64,000 nucleotides of DNA from Halomonas sp. 25-S5. Lineage in GTDB: Bacteria > Pseudomonadota > Gammaproteobacteria > Pseudomonadales > Halomonadaceae. Within the stretch, counting starts at the first letter, position 1. Each line of letters opens with the position of its first letter. Positions 27,993 to 41,087 of this stretch are shown piece after piece. The stretch covers positions 1 to 64,000 of the forward strand of contig NZ_JARANV010000018.1 in the NCBI RefSeq assembly GCF_029889845.1, given 5' to 3'. A model generated the notes under the pieces. The model made no database searches and was not told where the DNA came from. It saw only the letters and a list, made by a program, of their open reading frames with translations. The position numbers were made by a program, and so were the translations under genes.

Positions 27993-29550
27993 CGCGCCGC
28001 ACCCGGACAGTATCGAGGGGCTGTTCGCCCGCTTCGGCCCGGCGTATCGCTGGCTGGTTACGGGAACGGTCATGATGGGCACGATCGCCACCATCCTGAC
28101 CGCGACCATCGTCAACGTGGCCCTGCCCGACATCATGGGTGCCTTCGGTATGGGCCAGGACAAGGCGCAGCTTCTGTCCACAGGCTTCCTTGCCGCGATG
28201 ACCGGGACCATGCTGCTGAACGCCTGGATGGTCGATACGCTCGGCCAGCGCTTGACGTTCATGCTGGCGGTGACGGTTTTCATCGCCGCCTCCGTGATGG
28301 GCGGGCTGGCGCCGGCGGGAGGGGTGCTGATCCTGGCCCGCGTGCTGCAAGGCGCCGCCGCCGGTATCCTCCAGCCACTCGCCATGCAGACGATCTTCCA
28401 GGTCTTCCCGCCGGAAAAGCGCGGCTCGGCCATGGGCATCTATGGCATCGGCGTGGTCCTGGCCCCGGCGCTCGGCCCCACGCTGGGCGGCATCATGGTG
28501 GACAACTTCAGCTGGCGCTATGTGTTCTTCATGGCCGTGCCATTCGGCGTTGTTGGCCTGTTCCTTGCTACCATCTTCATGCCGGGGCGGTCGACTTCGG
28601 GACCGGCGCGCAAATTCGACTGGATCGGTTTCGGGCTGATGACGGTGTTCCTCGTGACCCTGCTCAACGGCCTGTCGAATGGACAGCGTGATGGATGGTT
28701 CTCCGATCCCATCCTGCGCGACTTCGCCGTCGCCTTGATCTCGGGCATCGGCTTCATCGCCTGGGAACTGTACACGCCCTCGCCCATGCTCAACCTCAAG
28801 CTCTTCACCAACCGGGTCTATGCGGGCGCCTCTGTCGTGGCCTTCATTTTCGGGGCCGGGATCTTCGGCTCGACCTTCCTGATTCCGCTGTTCGTGCAGA
28901 CGATTCAGGGCTATACGCCGACCCGTTCCGGCCTGCTGCTGATGCCGGCGGGGCTGATCCTGGGGCTCGTCTTCCCGATCGCAGGAAGACTGACCGACAA
29001 AACGCCGGCCTATGCAACGGTCATGTTCGGCCTGATACTCTTCGCGTTATCGTCGTTTCTGATGACCGGCGTCGATACCGGCACGTCCTTCTGGCTGTTT
29101 GCGTGGTGGATCATGCTGGGCCGGATCGGACTTGGTTTCATCATGCCGAGCCTGAACGCCGGCGCCCTCAAGGCGCTCCCCATGACGCTACTCGGCCAGG
29201 GCTCCGGCGCGATCAACTTCGTGCGCCAGCTCGGTGGGGCGTTTGGCGTCAACCTGCTTTCCATCGCTCTGGAACGACGGTCCCAGCTCTACGTAGACAG
29301 CTTCACGGCGGCACAGCACGCCGGCAACAGCACAACCACCGGCTTGCTGCGCGATGTAACCGGCTTGCTCGCGCAGGCCGGTGTGCCGGAAGCGATTCGC
29401 CAGGCCGGGGCGATGAACTATCTCGGCCGCATGATCTACAGCCAGGGCAACATGTTGGGCTATCGCGACAGCTTCTTTATTGTCGGTGCGTTTTTTCTGG
29501 CTGCCCTTGTTCCGGCGCTGATGATGCGCCAGAGGGGCCGTGGGCCCTGA
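27985..29550 (+). CDS. EmrB-type DHA2 major facilitator drug exporter
   Basis: This 521-residue inner-membrane transporter has about fourteen hydrophobic helices, as expected of the DHA2 family. It carries the motif-C region GIGVVLAPALGPTLGGIMVDN and the helix-1 start TIATILTATIVNVALPDI with the conserved Asn/Asp. It expels hydrophobic toxicants with proton uptake. It starts with GTG and overlaps the emrA-like gene. It ends 23 bases before the convergent leuB stop with no terminator, which suggests that the segment was inserted here. Confidence 0.9.
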   Translation: MTDAPHPDSIEGLFARFGPAYRWLVTGTVMMGTIATILTATIVNVALPDIMGAFGMGQDKAQLLSTGFLAAMTGTMLLNAWMVDTLGQRLTFMLAVTVFIAASVMGGLAPAGGVLILARVLQGAAAGILQPLAMQTIFQVFPPEKRGSAMGIYGIGVVLAPALGPTLGGIMVDNFSWRYVFFMAVPFGVVGLFLATIFMPGRSTSGPARKFDWIGFGLMTVFLVTLLNGLSNGQRDGWFSDPILRDFAVALISGIGFIAWELYTPSPMLNLKLFTNRVYAGASVVAFIFGAGIFGSTFLIPLFVQTIQGYTPTRSGLLLMPAGLILGLVFPIAGRLTDKTPAYATVMFGLILFALSSFLMTGVDTGTSFWLFAWWIMLGRIGLGFIMPSLNAGALKALPMTLLGQGSGAINFVRQLGGAFGVNLLSIALERRSQLYVDSFTAAQHAGNSTTTGLLRDVTGLLAQAGVPEAIRQAGAMNYLGRMIYSQGNMLGYRDSFFIVGAFFLAALVPALMMRQRGRGP

Positions 29551-29573
29551 ATAGTTATCATTGAAATTAGACG

Positions 29574-30653
<1,080 letters not shown>

Positions 30654-30689
30654 CTTCGCTTCCTTGTATTGCCGCCCCACCAATCGGGG

Positions 30690-30800
30690 CTTCCCCGGCG
30701 ACAAGCCTTCGAGGAGGCGCTGTGAATACCTCCCTGTACGCTACCGACGCCATCCCTGGCGTAGGACCTCCTCTTCGGGTTGTCCCCGGCGCCCCTCGCC
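30690..30800. repeat. leu-cluster repeat, copy 1
   Basis: This contains GAGGAGGCGCTGTGAATAC, then CCCTGTACGCTACCGA, CCCTGGCGTAGGACCTCCTC and a GC-rich end. The same blocks occur in the same order at 33010-33214. The segment fills most of the leuB-leuD gap and is transcribed with the leu genes in reverse sense. Confidence 0.7.
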
Positions 30801-30827
30801 ATGGCAAGGGCAGCCAGATCTATGTCA

Positions 30828-31481
30828 TCAGGCCTGGGCGCTGTCGCGGAACAGCCAGGGGCGCGCGGCGCGGTGCTTCGCCTCGAAGTCGCGGATGGCG
30901 TCCTCGTCCTTCAGGGTGATGCCGATGTCATCGAGCCCCTCCAGCAGGCACTGCTTGCGGAAGGCGTCCACCTCGAACGCGATGATCTCGCCGAAGGGCG
31001 TGATCACCCGCTGGTTCTCCAGGTCCACGTCGAGCCGGTAGCCCTCGTTGGCCTCGACCTCGGCGAACAGGCGGTCCACGGTCTCCTCGGGCAGGGGCAC
31101 CAGCAACAGGCCGTTCTTGAAGGCGTTGTTGTAGAAGATGTCGGCAAAGCTCGGCGCAATCACCACGCGGAAGCCGAAGTCTTCCAGGGCCCAGGGCGCG
31201 TGCTCGCGCGAGCTGCCGCAACCGAAGTTGCGACGGGTCAGGAGCACGCTGGCCCCCTGGTAGCGGGGCTGGTTGAGCACGAAGTCGGGGTTGACCGGGC
31301 GCTGCGAGACATCCTGGCCGGGCTCGCCCTCGTCGAGGTAGCGCAGCTCGTCGAAGAGGTTGACGCCGAAGCCGGTGCGCTTGATCGACTTCAGAAACTG
31401 CTTGGGAATGATCAGGTCGGTGTCGACGTTGGCCCGGTCGAGCGGTGCGACGAGACCTTCGGTGCGTTCGAACTTCTTCAT
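30828..31481 (-). CDS. leuD: 3-isopropylmalate dehydratase small subunit
   Basis: This 217-residue subunit pairs with LeuC to isomerise 2- to 3-isopropylmalate. The motif [20 protein letters not shown] is the swivel-domain signature. It follows leuC with three bases between. Length and start ([22 protein letters not shown]) match the family. Confidence 0.96.
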   Translation of the reverse strand: MKKFERTEGLVAPLDRANVDTDLIIPKQFLKSIKRTGFGVNLFDELRYLDEGEPGQDVSQRPVNPDFVLNQPRYQGASVLLTRRNFGCGSSREHAPWALEDFGFRVVIAPSFADIFYNNAFKNGLLLVPLPEETVDRLFAEVEANEGYRLDVDLENQRVITPFGEIIAFEVDAFRKQCLLEGLDDIGITLKDEDAIRDFEAKHRAARPWLFRDSAQA

Positions 31482-31484
31482 GGT

Positions 31485-32948
31485 TCAGGCCTCCTGTGCC
31501 TGGGCATCGTCATTGGCGGCACCGTTGTTTCCCAGCCCCCTCACATCCACGAAGTGGCCAGCGATCGCCGCGGCCGCGGCCATGGCCGGGCTGACCAGGT
31601 GGGTGCGCCCGCCGAACCCCTGGCGACCCTCGAAGTTGCGGTTGGAGGTGGAAGCACAGTGCTCGCCGGCTCCCAGCTTGTCGGCGTTCATGGCCAGGCA
31701 CATGGAACAGCCCGGCTCGCGCCACTCGAAGCCCGCCTCGATGAACACCTTGTCGAGGCCCTCCGCCTCGGCCTGGCGCTTCACCAGGCCGGAGCCCGGC
31801 ACCACCATGGCCAGCTGGATCGAGTCGGCCACCTTCTTGCCGCGCGCCACCTTGGCCGCCTCGCGCAGGTCCTCGATGCGCGAGTTGGTGCAGGAGCCGA
31901 TGAAGACCTTGTCGAGGCGGATATCGGTGATCTTCTGCTTCGGTGCCAGCCCCATGTACTCCAGGGCCCGGGTGTAGCCACGCTGCATGGTCTCGTCGCC
32001 GGCCTCGGCCGGATCTGGCACCTCGCCGGAGATGCCGGTGACCATCTCGGGGCTGGTGCCCCAGGAGACCTGCGGCTCGATCTCGGCGGCATCCAGGGTC
32101 ACCACCTTGTCAAAGGCGGCGTCGGCATCGGAGACCAGGTTGCGCCAGTTGGCCACTGCGGCGTCCCACTGCTCGCCCTTGGGGGCGTAGTGGCGGTCAT
32201 GCAGATAATCAATGGTGGTGTCGTCCACGGCGATCAGCCCGACCCTGGCCCCCGCCTCGATGGCCATGTTGCAGACGGTCATCCGGCCTTCCATGGAAAG
32301 CTCGCGGATGGCGCTGCCGGCGAACTCGATGGCATAGCCGGTACCGCCGGCCGTGCCGATCCGGCCGATGATCGCCAGCACGATATCCTTGGCGGTGACG
32401 CCGGTGCCGAGTTCGCCCTCGACGCGCACCTGCATGTTCTTCATCTTCTGGGCCAGCAGGCACTGGGTGGCGAGCACGTGCTCCACCTCGGAGGTGCCGA
32501 TGCCGTGGGCCAAGGCGGCGAAGGCGCCGTGGGTGGCGGTATGGGAGTCGCCGCAGACCACGGTCATGCCCGGCAGGGTGGCGCCCTGCTCCGGACCCAC
32601 CACGTGGACGATGCCCTGGCGCGGGTCGTTGATCTTGAACTCCTCAATGCCGAACTCGACGCAGTTGTCGTCGAGGGTCTGCACCTGGATCAGTGACACC
32701 GGGTCCTTGATGCCGGCGTTGCCCTCAGCGCGTTCCTTGAGGGTGGTGGGCACGTTGTGGTCCGGGGTAGCCAGGTTGGCATCGATGCGCCATGGCCTGC
32801 GCCCCGCCAGGCGCAGCCCCTCGAAGGCCTGGGGAGACGTCACCTCGTGGAGCAGTTGGCGGTCGATGTAGATCAGCGCGGTGCCGTCACCACGCTCCTT
32901 GACGAGGTGCTGCGACCACAGCTTGTCGTAGAGTGTCTGGCCTGCCAT
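31485..32948 (-). CDS. leuC: 3-isopropylmalate dehydratase large subunit
   Basis: This 487-residue aconitase-family subunit carries a 4Fe-4S cluster bound by Cys in [14 protein letters not shown] and GCSMCLAMN. It starts [14 protein letters not shown] as in other LeuC proteins. It heads the leuCDB run. A long gap with a repeat and a tandem octamer tract lies between it and the divergent LysR gene, its probable regulator. Confidence 0.96.
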   Translation of the reverse strand: MAGQTLYDKLWSQHLVKERGDGTALIYIDRQLLHEVTSPQAFEGLRLAGRRPWRIDANLATPDHNVPTTLKERAEGNAGIKDPVSLIQVQTLDDNCVEFGIEEFKINDPRQGIVHVVGPEQGATLPGMTVVCGDSHTATHGAFAALAHGIGTSEVEHVLATQCLLAQKMKNMQVRVEGELGTGVTAKDIVLAIIGRIGTAGGTGYAIEFAGSAIRELSMEGRMTVCNMAIEAGARVGLIAVDDTTIDYLHDRHYAPKGEQWDAAVANWRNLVSDADAAFDKVVTLDAAEIEPQVSWGTSPEMVTGISGEVPDPAEAGDETMQRGYTRALEYMGLAPKQKITDIRLDKVFIGSCTNSRIEDLREAAKVARGKKVADSIQLAMVVPGSGLVKRQAEAEGLDKVFIEAGFEWREPGCSMCLAMNADKLGAGEHCASTSNRNFEGRQGFGGRTHLVSPAMAAAAAIAGHFVDVRGLGNNGAANDDAQAQEA

Positions 32949-33009
32949 AGCTTTCTCCCGGGCTCGATGGCCCTTGATGTCATGTCCGGTCTCGGAATTG
33001 CACCACCAC

Positions 33010-33214
33010 CGCGGCTTTGCGGGGAGCAGACCTCCAAGGAGGCGCTGTGAATACTTCCCTGTACGCTACCGATGCCCTGCTTCGCTATTGCGTCCCGCTT
33101 CGCTTGCAGGGCCGGTGCTGGCCATCCATGGCCAGCCCGTTCGGAGCAATGCTACTCACCCCTGGCATAGGACCTCCTTTCCGGTCTACCCCCCGACGCC
33201 GCTCAGCCATGCAG
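33010..33214. repeat. leu-cluster repeat, copy 2 (interrupted)
   Basis: The blocks AAGGAGGCGCTGTGAATAC, CCCTGTACGCTACCGATGCC and CCCTGGCATAGGACCTCCTT match copy 1 at 30690-30800 in order and orientation. About 75 bases of unmatched sequence lie between the second and third blocks, so this copy has either gained an insert or kept a longer form. Confidence 0.7.
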
Positions 33215-33241
33215 TGACTATTGATCGTGGCTTTTGGGGCG

Positions 33242-33310
33242 TTGGCCGCTTGGCCGCTTGGCCGCTTGGCCGCTTGGCCGCTTGGCCGCTTGGCCGCTTG
33301 GCCGCTTGGC
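33242..33310. repeat. Octanucleotide tandem repeat, TTGGCCGC x 8.6
   Basis: Perfect head-to-tail copies of an 8-bp unit run for 69 bases. The same unit appears as its reverse complement at 49637-49697. It is not a CRISPR array, because there are no spacers. It lies in the leuC/lysR promoter region, so copy-number change could move promoter elements. Confidence 0.9.
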
Positions 33311-33331
33311 ATCCAGTTTCCCGCCCCTCGC

Positions 33332-33380
33332 CCATAAAATCAATTCATGTTATTTATGGATTGGATTCCTTTAAGGAATC
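33332..33380. promoter_or_regulatory. Inverted repeats at the LysR gene start
   Basis: Two dyads are visible: CCATAAA (33332-33338) with TTTATGG (33353-33359), and GATTCC (33364-33369) with GGAATC (33375-33380). The second has the ATTC-N7-GAAT form of LysR boxes. They lie just upstream of the LysR start and could serve autoregulation and leuC control. Confidence 0.45.
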
Positions 33381-33405
33381 TGAAATCATCGCCACGGGGG
33401 TGCCC

Positions 33406-34299
33406 ATGGATACGCAGAGCCTGCAGGCCTTTCTCGCCGTGGCCGACAGCGGCAGCTTCTCCCGCGCCGCCGAGCAGCTGCATCTCACTCAGCCGGCGGT
33501 CAGCAAGCGCATCGCGGTGCTGGAGGGGCAGATCGACGCCCGGCTGTTCGACCGCATCGGCCGGCGCGTGAGCCTCACCGAGGCCGGCCGGGTACTGCTG
33601 CCCCGGGCGCGACAGATCCTGGTGATGGTCGACGACAGCCGCCGCGCGCTGGGCAACCTCGAGGGTAGCGTGGCCGGCAGCCTCACCCTGGCCACCAGCC
33701 ACCATATCGGCCTGCACCGGCTGCCGCCGCTGCTCAAGGCCTATACCCGCGAGCACCCCGACGTGCGACTCGACCTCCACTTCCTGGATTCCGAGCTGGC
33801 CTATCAGGGGGTACTGGACGGCGAGCTGGAGCTCGCCGTGGTGACCCTCGCCCCGCACCCGGATCCGCAGCTCGAGGTGGTGCCGGTGTGGGTCGACCGG
33901 CTGTGCTTCGTCTGCGGACCGGACCACCCCCTGGCCGGGCGAGGCCGGCTGGGACTGCACGAGCTCTGCACCTTCGATGCGGTGCTGCCGGGCCCGCTGA
34001 CCTTCACCCGCGGGCTGATCGAGTCGCGTTTCGCCTCGGCCGGGCTCGAACTTCCGGTGGCGCTCTCCACCAACTACCTGGAAACACTGAAGATGATGAC
34101 CGCCATCGGCCTGGGCTGGAGCCTGCTGCCGGAGCGCATGGTGGCCGGCGAGCTGCACGAGCTGGACGTCGACCACCCGCCCATCCATCGCCCGCTGGGC
34201 TACCTGGTGCATCGCAGCCGTACCCGTTCCAACCCCGCCCGGGCCATGCTGGCCCAGCTCGACGCCGTCCGCGAACCGGGGGCCAAGGAATGGGACTGA
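33406..34299 (+). CDS. LysR-family regulator divergent from leuCDB
   Basis: This 297-residue regulator has an N-terminal winged helix (AVADSGSFSRAAEQLHLTQP, RRVSLTEAGRVLL) and a two-lobe effector domain. It probably senses a leucine-pathway intermediate such as isopropylmalate and controls leuC, from which it diverges; this is inferred from position. ATG 33406 is preceded by a GGGGG tract, and two inverted repeats lie close upstream. The longer reading from 32974 passes through repeat sequence and is rejected. Confidence 0.9.
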   Translation: MDTQSLQAFLAVADSGSFSRAAEQLHLTQPAVSKRIAVLEGQIDARLFDRIGRRVSLTEAGRVLLPRARQILVMVDDSRRALGNLEGSVAGSLTLATSHHIGLHRLPPLLKAYTREHPDVRLDLHFLDSELAYQGVLDGELELAVVTLAPHPDPQLEVVPVWVDRLCFVCGPDHPLAGRGRLGLHELCTFDAVLPGPLTFTRGLIESRFASAGLELPVALSTNYLETLKMMTAIGLGWSLLPERMVAGELHELDVDHPPIHRPLGYLVHRSRTRSNPARAMLAQLDAVREPGAKEWD

Positions 34300-34448
34300 C
34301 GCATCAGGCCATCGCAGCCCACCGTCGCTGCGCGACGGATCGCGAAGCAAGTCGAGACGTCGAACCGTTCACTCCCACAGAGAACACGGGGACAGCAGCG
34401 AGGCGAATTGTTTAGACTGCTCACTATTTGCAAGAGGATCCCCGTTCC

Positions 34449-35777
34449 GTGTCCGACACTCCCGCGGCGACCATCGTCCCCCGCCACGCCCTGGCCGGCG
34501 GGCTGGTCTTGGCCGGCCTGACCCTGCAGATCGCGCAGTTCACCGGCATGCTGCCGCTGGCACATGCGGTGAGCTACTGCCTGTGGCTGGCAACGGCCCT
34601 GCTGTGGGTCGATATTCCTCGGCGCACGCGACGCCAGGCGGGGTTACTGGCTGCCATCGGCCTGGGGCTGCTGGTGCTGGCCCGCATCTGGCACGAGGCC
34701 AGGATCGACTGGCCGGGAATCCTCGACGGCAATACCTACGTGGTCGCCATGCTGGTCGGGGTCAGCTTCATCGGCCTGATCGGCAATCTGCGTGGCCGGT
34801 CACGCCCAGCGGGCAAGGCCCTGACCGGCGCCCGCGGCATGCTGGGCACCTGGCTGGGCGTCCACCTGCTCGGCTCGATCCTCAACCTCTCCACGGTGTT
34901 CATGGTCGGTGATCGTCTGGAGCGGCGTGGTCCGCTCTCCACGCCCCAGCTGCTGGGTCTCAACCGGGGCCTCTCCAGTGCCGCGCTCTGGTCGCCCTTC
35001 TTCGCCTCCATGGGGGTGGTGATGACCCTGGCGCCAGCGATGCACTACGCCACGATTCTCGCCTTCGGGCTGCCACTGGCCATGGCCGCGGGGATGCTCA
35101 CCGTCGGCGAGCTCTCACACCGCTTCGAACTGGCCGACACCGCCGGCTTCTCGCTGTCGCCGCGCAGCCTGCTGATGCCGGTGAGCATGGCGGCCCTGGT
35201 GATGCTCTTCCACTACATCATCACGCCCAGGCTCTCCATCGTCAGCATCATCACTTTCCTGCTACCGGGCGTGGCGCTGCTCTCCAACCTGCCCCACGGG
35301 CCGCGCTGGACACTGCACCGGGTCCATCAGCACACCCTCACCCGACTGCCGGCCATGCGCGGCGAGATCTCGCTGTTCCTCTGCGCGGGGCTGCTGACCC
35401 AGGGGCTCTCGACGTTCATCGACGCCGCCACGGACAGCGCCTGGACGCTCTTCGGCCAGTTCGGCCCGCTGGAGGCCATCGCCAGCTTCCTGGCCATCGT
35501 CGTCAGTGCCGTGGCCGGCCTACATCCCATCATCGGTGTCTCGGTGCTTGCCTCGATGCTCGACCTGGACGCCGGACGCCAGACCCTGTTCGCCTTCGTG
35601 GCCCTGGCCTCCTGGGCGGTGGGTACCAGCGTCGGCCCCCTCTCGGGTATCAACCTCTCGCTGCAGGGTCGCTATGGCGTCAGCGGGACGACGATGATGC
35701 GCCACAACCTCGGCTATGCCGCCATCATGACGCTGCTGGTGGTGGGTGCCATTCTAGTGATGGAAGCAAGCCTTTAA
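34449..35777 (+). CDS. Polytopic membrane protein of unknown function
   Basis: This 442-residue protein has about eleven hydrophobic helices and a short hydrophilic start. I do not recognise a family. Conserved-looking segments are SSAALWSPFFASMGVV, SAVAGLHPIIGVSVLASML and GTSVGPLSGINLSLQGRYG, in two halves that could be inverted repeats, as in ion-transporter-superfamily carriers. The start is taken as GTG 34449, with AGAGGA about ten bases upstream; a TTG at 34428 is less likely. It lies between the leu regulator and the convergent ybeL. A solute carrier role is a guess. Confidence 0.7.
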   Translation: MSDTPAATIVPRHALAGGLVLAGLTLQIAQFTGMLPLAHAVSYCLWLATALLWVDIPRRTRRQAGLLAAIGLGLLVLARIWHEARIDWPGILDGNTYVVAMLVGVSFIGLIGNLRGRSRPAGKALTGARGMLGTWLGVHLLGSILNLSTVFMVGDRLERRGPLSTPQLLGLNRGLSSAALWSPFFASMGVVMTLAPAMHYATILAFGLPLAMAAGMLTVGELSHRFELADTAGFSLSPRSLLMPVSMAALVMLFHYIITPRLSIVSIITFLLPGVALLSNLPHGPRWTLHRVHQHTLTRLPAMRGEISLFLCAGLLTQGLSTFIDAATDSAWTLFGQFGPLEAIASFLAIVVSAVAGLHPIIGVSVLASMLDLDAGRQTLFAFVALASWAVGTSVGPLSGINLSLQGRYGVSGTTMMRHNLGYAAIMTLLVVGAILVMEASL

Positions 35778-35852
35778 GGCATAGGAGAGGCCGCCCTGTG
35801 GGAGCGATCGCTTGCGTCGCGATCCGCCGCGCAGCGGCGGCGATCCGGCAGA

Positions 35853-39200
<3,348 letters not shown>

Positions 39201-39227
39201 ACGCCGCACCCTGACACGGAGAGCCCC

Positions 39228-39710
39228 ATGCAGCGCCGAACCCTACTGCAACTCGGCCTCGCCGCCGGCGCCTCCCTGGTGCTGGCCGGCTGCGGCTTTC
39301 GCCTGCGCGGCCTCGACCAGCCGGTAGTGGCCATCGATGCCCTGGCCCTGTCGGGTACGGAGAGCGAGCTGGCCCGGCTGGTCGCCCGCCGCCTGGAGAG
39401 TGCCGGCACCCGGATCGATGGGCAGGCGGAGCGCGTGCTCAACCTGGGCCCGGAAAGTTTCCGTGAACGACGACTGAGCGTCCTCGACAGCGGACCCCGC
39501 GACCTGGAGATGACGCTCGAGGTGCCCTTCTCGGTGCAGCGCCGCGCCGACAGTGCCTACCTGCTCGACCAGCAGCGCCTGGAGGTCAGCGAGCGCCTGA
39601 CGGTCAACGATGACGAGCTGCTGGCCCAGGACGACCTGCGCGAGGCCACGCGCGAGCGGCTGCGAGAGGCGGCCGTACGCCAGCTGATGGACCGCCTGCG
39701 GGCGCTATGA
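39228..39710 (+). CDS. lptE: LPS-assembly lipoprotein LptE
   Basis: This 160-residue outer-membrane lipoprotein has a signal peptide with the lipobox LVLAGCGF and then the LptE motif GFRLRGL. It plugs the LptD barrel that inserts LPS into the outer leaflet. It lies between leuS and holA, the conserved order, and overlaps holA by four bases. A GGAGAG site precedes the ATG. Confidence 0.95.
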   Translation: MQRRTLLQLGLAAGASLVLAGCGFRLRGLDQPVVAIDALALSGTESELARLVARRLESAGTRIDGQAERVLNLGPESFRERRLSVLDSGPRDLEMTLEVPFSVQRRADSAYLLDQQRLEVSERLTVNDDELLAQDDLREATRERLREAAVRQLMDRLRAL

Positions 39711-40765
39711 AGGTCTTTCCCGACAAGCTTCAAGACGCGCTGGCCAGGAAGCTGCCTCCGGTGGTGATCGTCGCCGGCGAGGAGCCGCTGCAGCACATGG
39801 AGGCCTGCGACGCCGTTCGCGCCGCCGCTCGCCAGGCGGGGGTCGATGAACGCGAGGTCCTGCACGTGGAGGCCAACTTCGCCTGGGGGCGCCTGACCGA
39901 GGCCGCCGCCAGCCTCTCGCTGTTCGCCACACGACGACTCATCGAGGTACGCCTGAGCAGTGGCAAGCCCGGCCAGGAAGGCGCCAAGGCACTTCGCGAC
40001 TACGCCGAATCCCTCAAGGGCAGCGACGATGTCCTGTTGCTCTCCACCGGCAAGCTGGACTATCGCGAGCAGAAGAGCGCCTGGTTCAAGGCCCTGGACA
40101 AGCTCGGGCTCTTCGTGCCGGTCTGGCCGGTGGACGCCTCGCGGCTGGGATTCTGGCTGCGTGACCGCGCCGGGCGCCACGGCCTCTCCCTGGACCTCGA
40201 TGCCGCCCGGCTGCTCGGCGAGCGCACCGAGGGCAACCTGCTCGCCGCCGACCAGGAACTGCAGAAGCTGGCCCTGATGCTGCCCGCAGGCGCACGGGTC
40301 GGCCCCCGCGAAGTGGCGGGCGGCGTTGAGGATAGCGCCCGCTATGACGTCTTCACGCTGCTGGACGCCTGCCTCAAGGGCGAACGCGCCCGGGTCACGC
40401 GGATCATGGCCGGCCTGCGCGGCGAGGGGGTCGAAGCCCCCATCGTGCTCTGGGCCCTGTCCCGGGAGCTGCGTATCCTGCTCTCCCTCCAGCAGCACCT
40501 CGACCAGGGCCAGAGCCTGGAGCATGCCTGCAAGGCCCAGAAGCCGCCGATCTTCGAGAAGCGTCGCCCCGCCTACCAGCAGGCCATCGCCCGGCTGCCG
40601 CTGAAGCGGCTGCACAAGCTGCTGCTCTTTGCCCAGCGCCTGGACCTGGCGATAAAGGGAGGCAGCAGCGTGCCGCTCTGGGATGGCCTCCATGACCTGG
40701 CCCTGACCCTGGCCGGCGGTCGCGGCCTGCTCGCCGAACTGCCCTCCTCCTACCGGATCGACTGA
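39707..40765 (+). CDS. holA: DNA polymerase III delta subunit
   Basis: This 352-residue clamp-loader subunit opens the beta clamp. The AAA+-like fold is visible (KLPPVVIVAGEEPLQHMEACD at the start and the C-terminal collar LPLKRLHKLLLFAQRLDLAIKGG). Length matches E. coli HolA. It starts inside the lptE stop (ATGA), so translation is coupled. Confidence 0.95.
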   Translation: MKVFPDKLQDALARKLPPVVIVAGEEPLQHMEACDAVRAAARQAGVDEREVLHVEANFAWGRLTEAAASLSLFATRRLIEVRLSSGKPGQEGAKALRDYAESLKGSDDVLLLSTGKLDYREQKSAWFKALDKLGLFVPVWPVDASRLGFWLRDRAGRHGLSLDLDAARLLGERTEGNLLAADQELQKLALMLPAGARVGPREVAGGVEDSARYDVFTLLDACLKGERARVTRIMAGLRGEGVEAPIVLWALSRELRILLSLQQHLDQGQSLEHACKAQKPPIFEKRRPAYQQAIARLPLKRLHKLLLFAQRLDLAIKGGSSVPLWDGLHDLALTLAGGRGLLAELPSSYRID

Positions 40766-41087
40766 TCCCACGGCCCTTTGGGGTCAGGCCCTGAGAGTTC
40801 CCCAGGAATATTTCCTACAAATCAAAAGGCTGCATATCTCCGCTGGATGTCCGAGAGCTCGGCGTAGCCCTTGGGGTCTGACCCCCAATCTATTGATTTC
40901 TTAGTTATATCAGAGGGTTGGCGTAATATGCATCTGCGGGGTCAGACCCCAAGGGCACGCAAGGGCATGAAATGTCACATCATTCCGTCCTATACTGGAC
41001 AGACATCGTTGTTTCGTCGGCCTGCAAGGAAGCAGGTACGCCGGAGCCTGGAGCCGGAAGCCCAACCCAAGAAGAAGGAACACCGAG
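40766..41087. other. Gene-free region between holA and the PA2779-type gene
   Basis: This 322-base stretch has no gene. It contains a degenerate repeat core (GGGGTCAGGCCCTGAG, near 40780), the imperfect palindrome AGGAATATTTCCT and dispersed repeat copy B. A TATACT (40991-40996) may be the -10 box of the next operon. Confidence 0.7.
40853..40965. repeat. Dispersed inverted-repeat element, copy B
   Basis: The element opens GAGAGCTCGGCGTAGCCCTT and holds GGGGTCTGACCCC (40873-40885) and GGGGTCAGACCCC (40938-40950), with spacer ATATCAGAGGGTTGG. It aligns along its length with copy A at 20239-20345 in the same orientation. It lies just upstream of the three-gene PA2779/PA2778/DUF488 operon. Confidence 0.85.

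Larger units (their letters stand above)
32949..33405. other. Gene-free leuC/lysR divergent region
   Basis: This 457-base stretch holds no credible gene. It contains, in order, leu-cluster repeat copy 2, an 8-bp tandem tract and two inverted repeats next to the LysR start. Open frames through it are made of repeat sequence. Confidence 0.8.

Noticed and set aside
33242..33310. CRISPR-like periodic repeat
   Set aside because: The 8-bp unit is continuous with no spacers and no cas genes are present; it is a simple tandem repeat.
32974..33405. Longer N-terminus for the LysR regulator
   Set aside because: The extra 144 codons are made of repeat and octamer sequence, and family members start at the helix-turn-helix.
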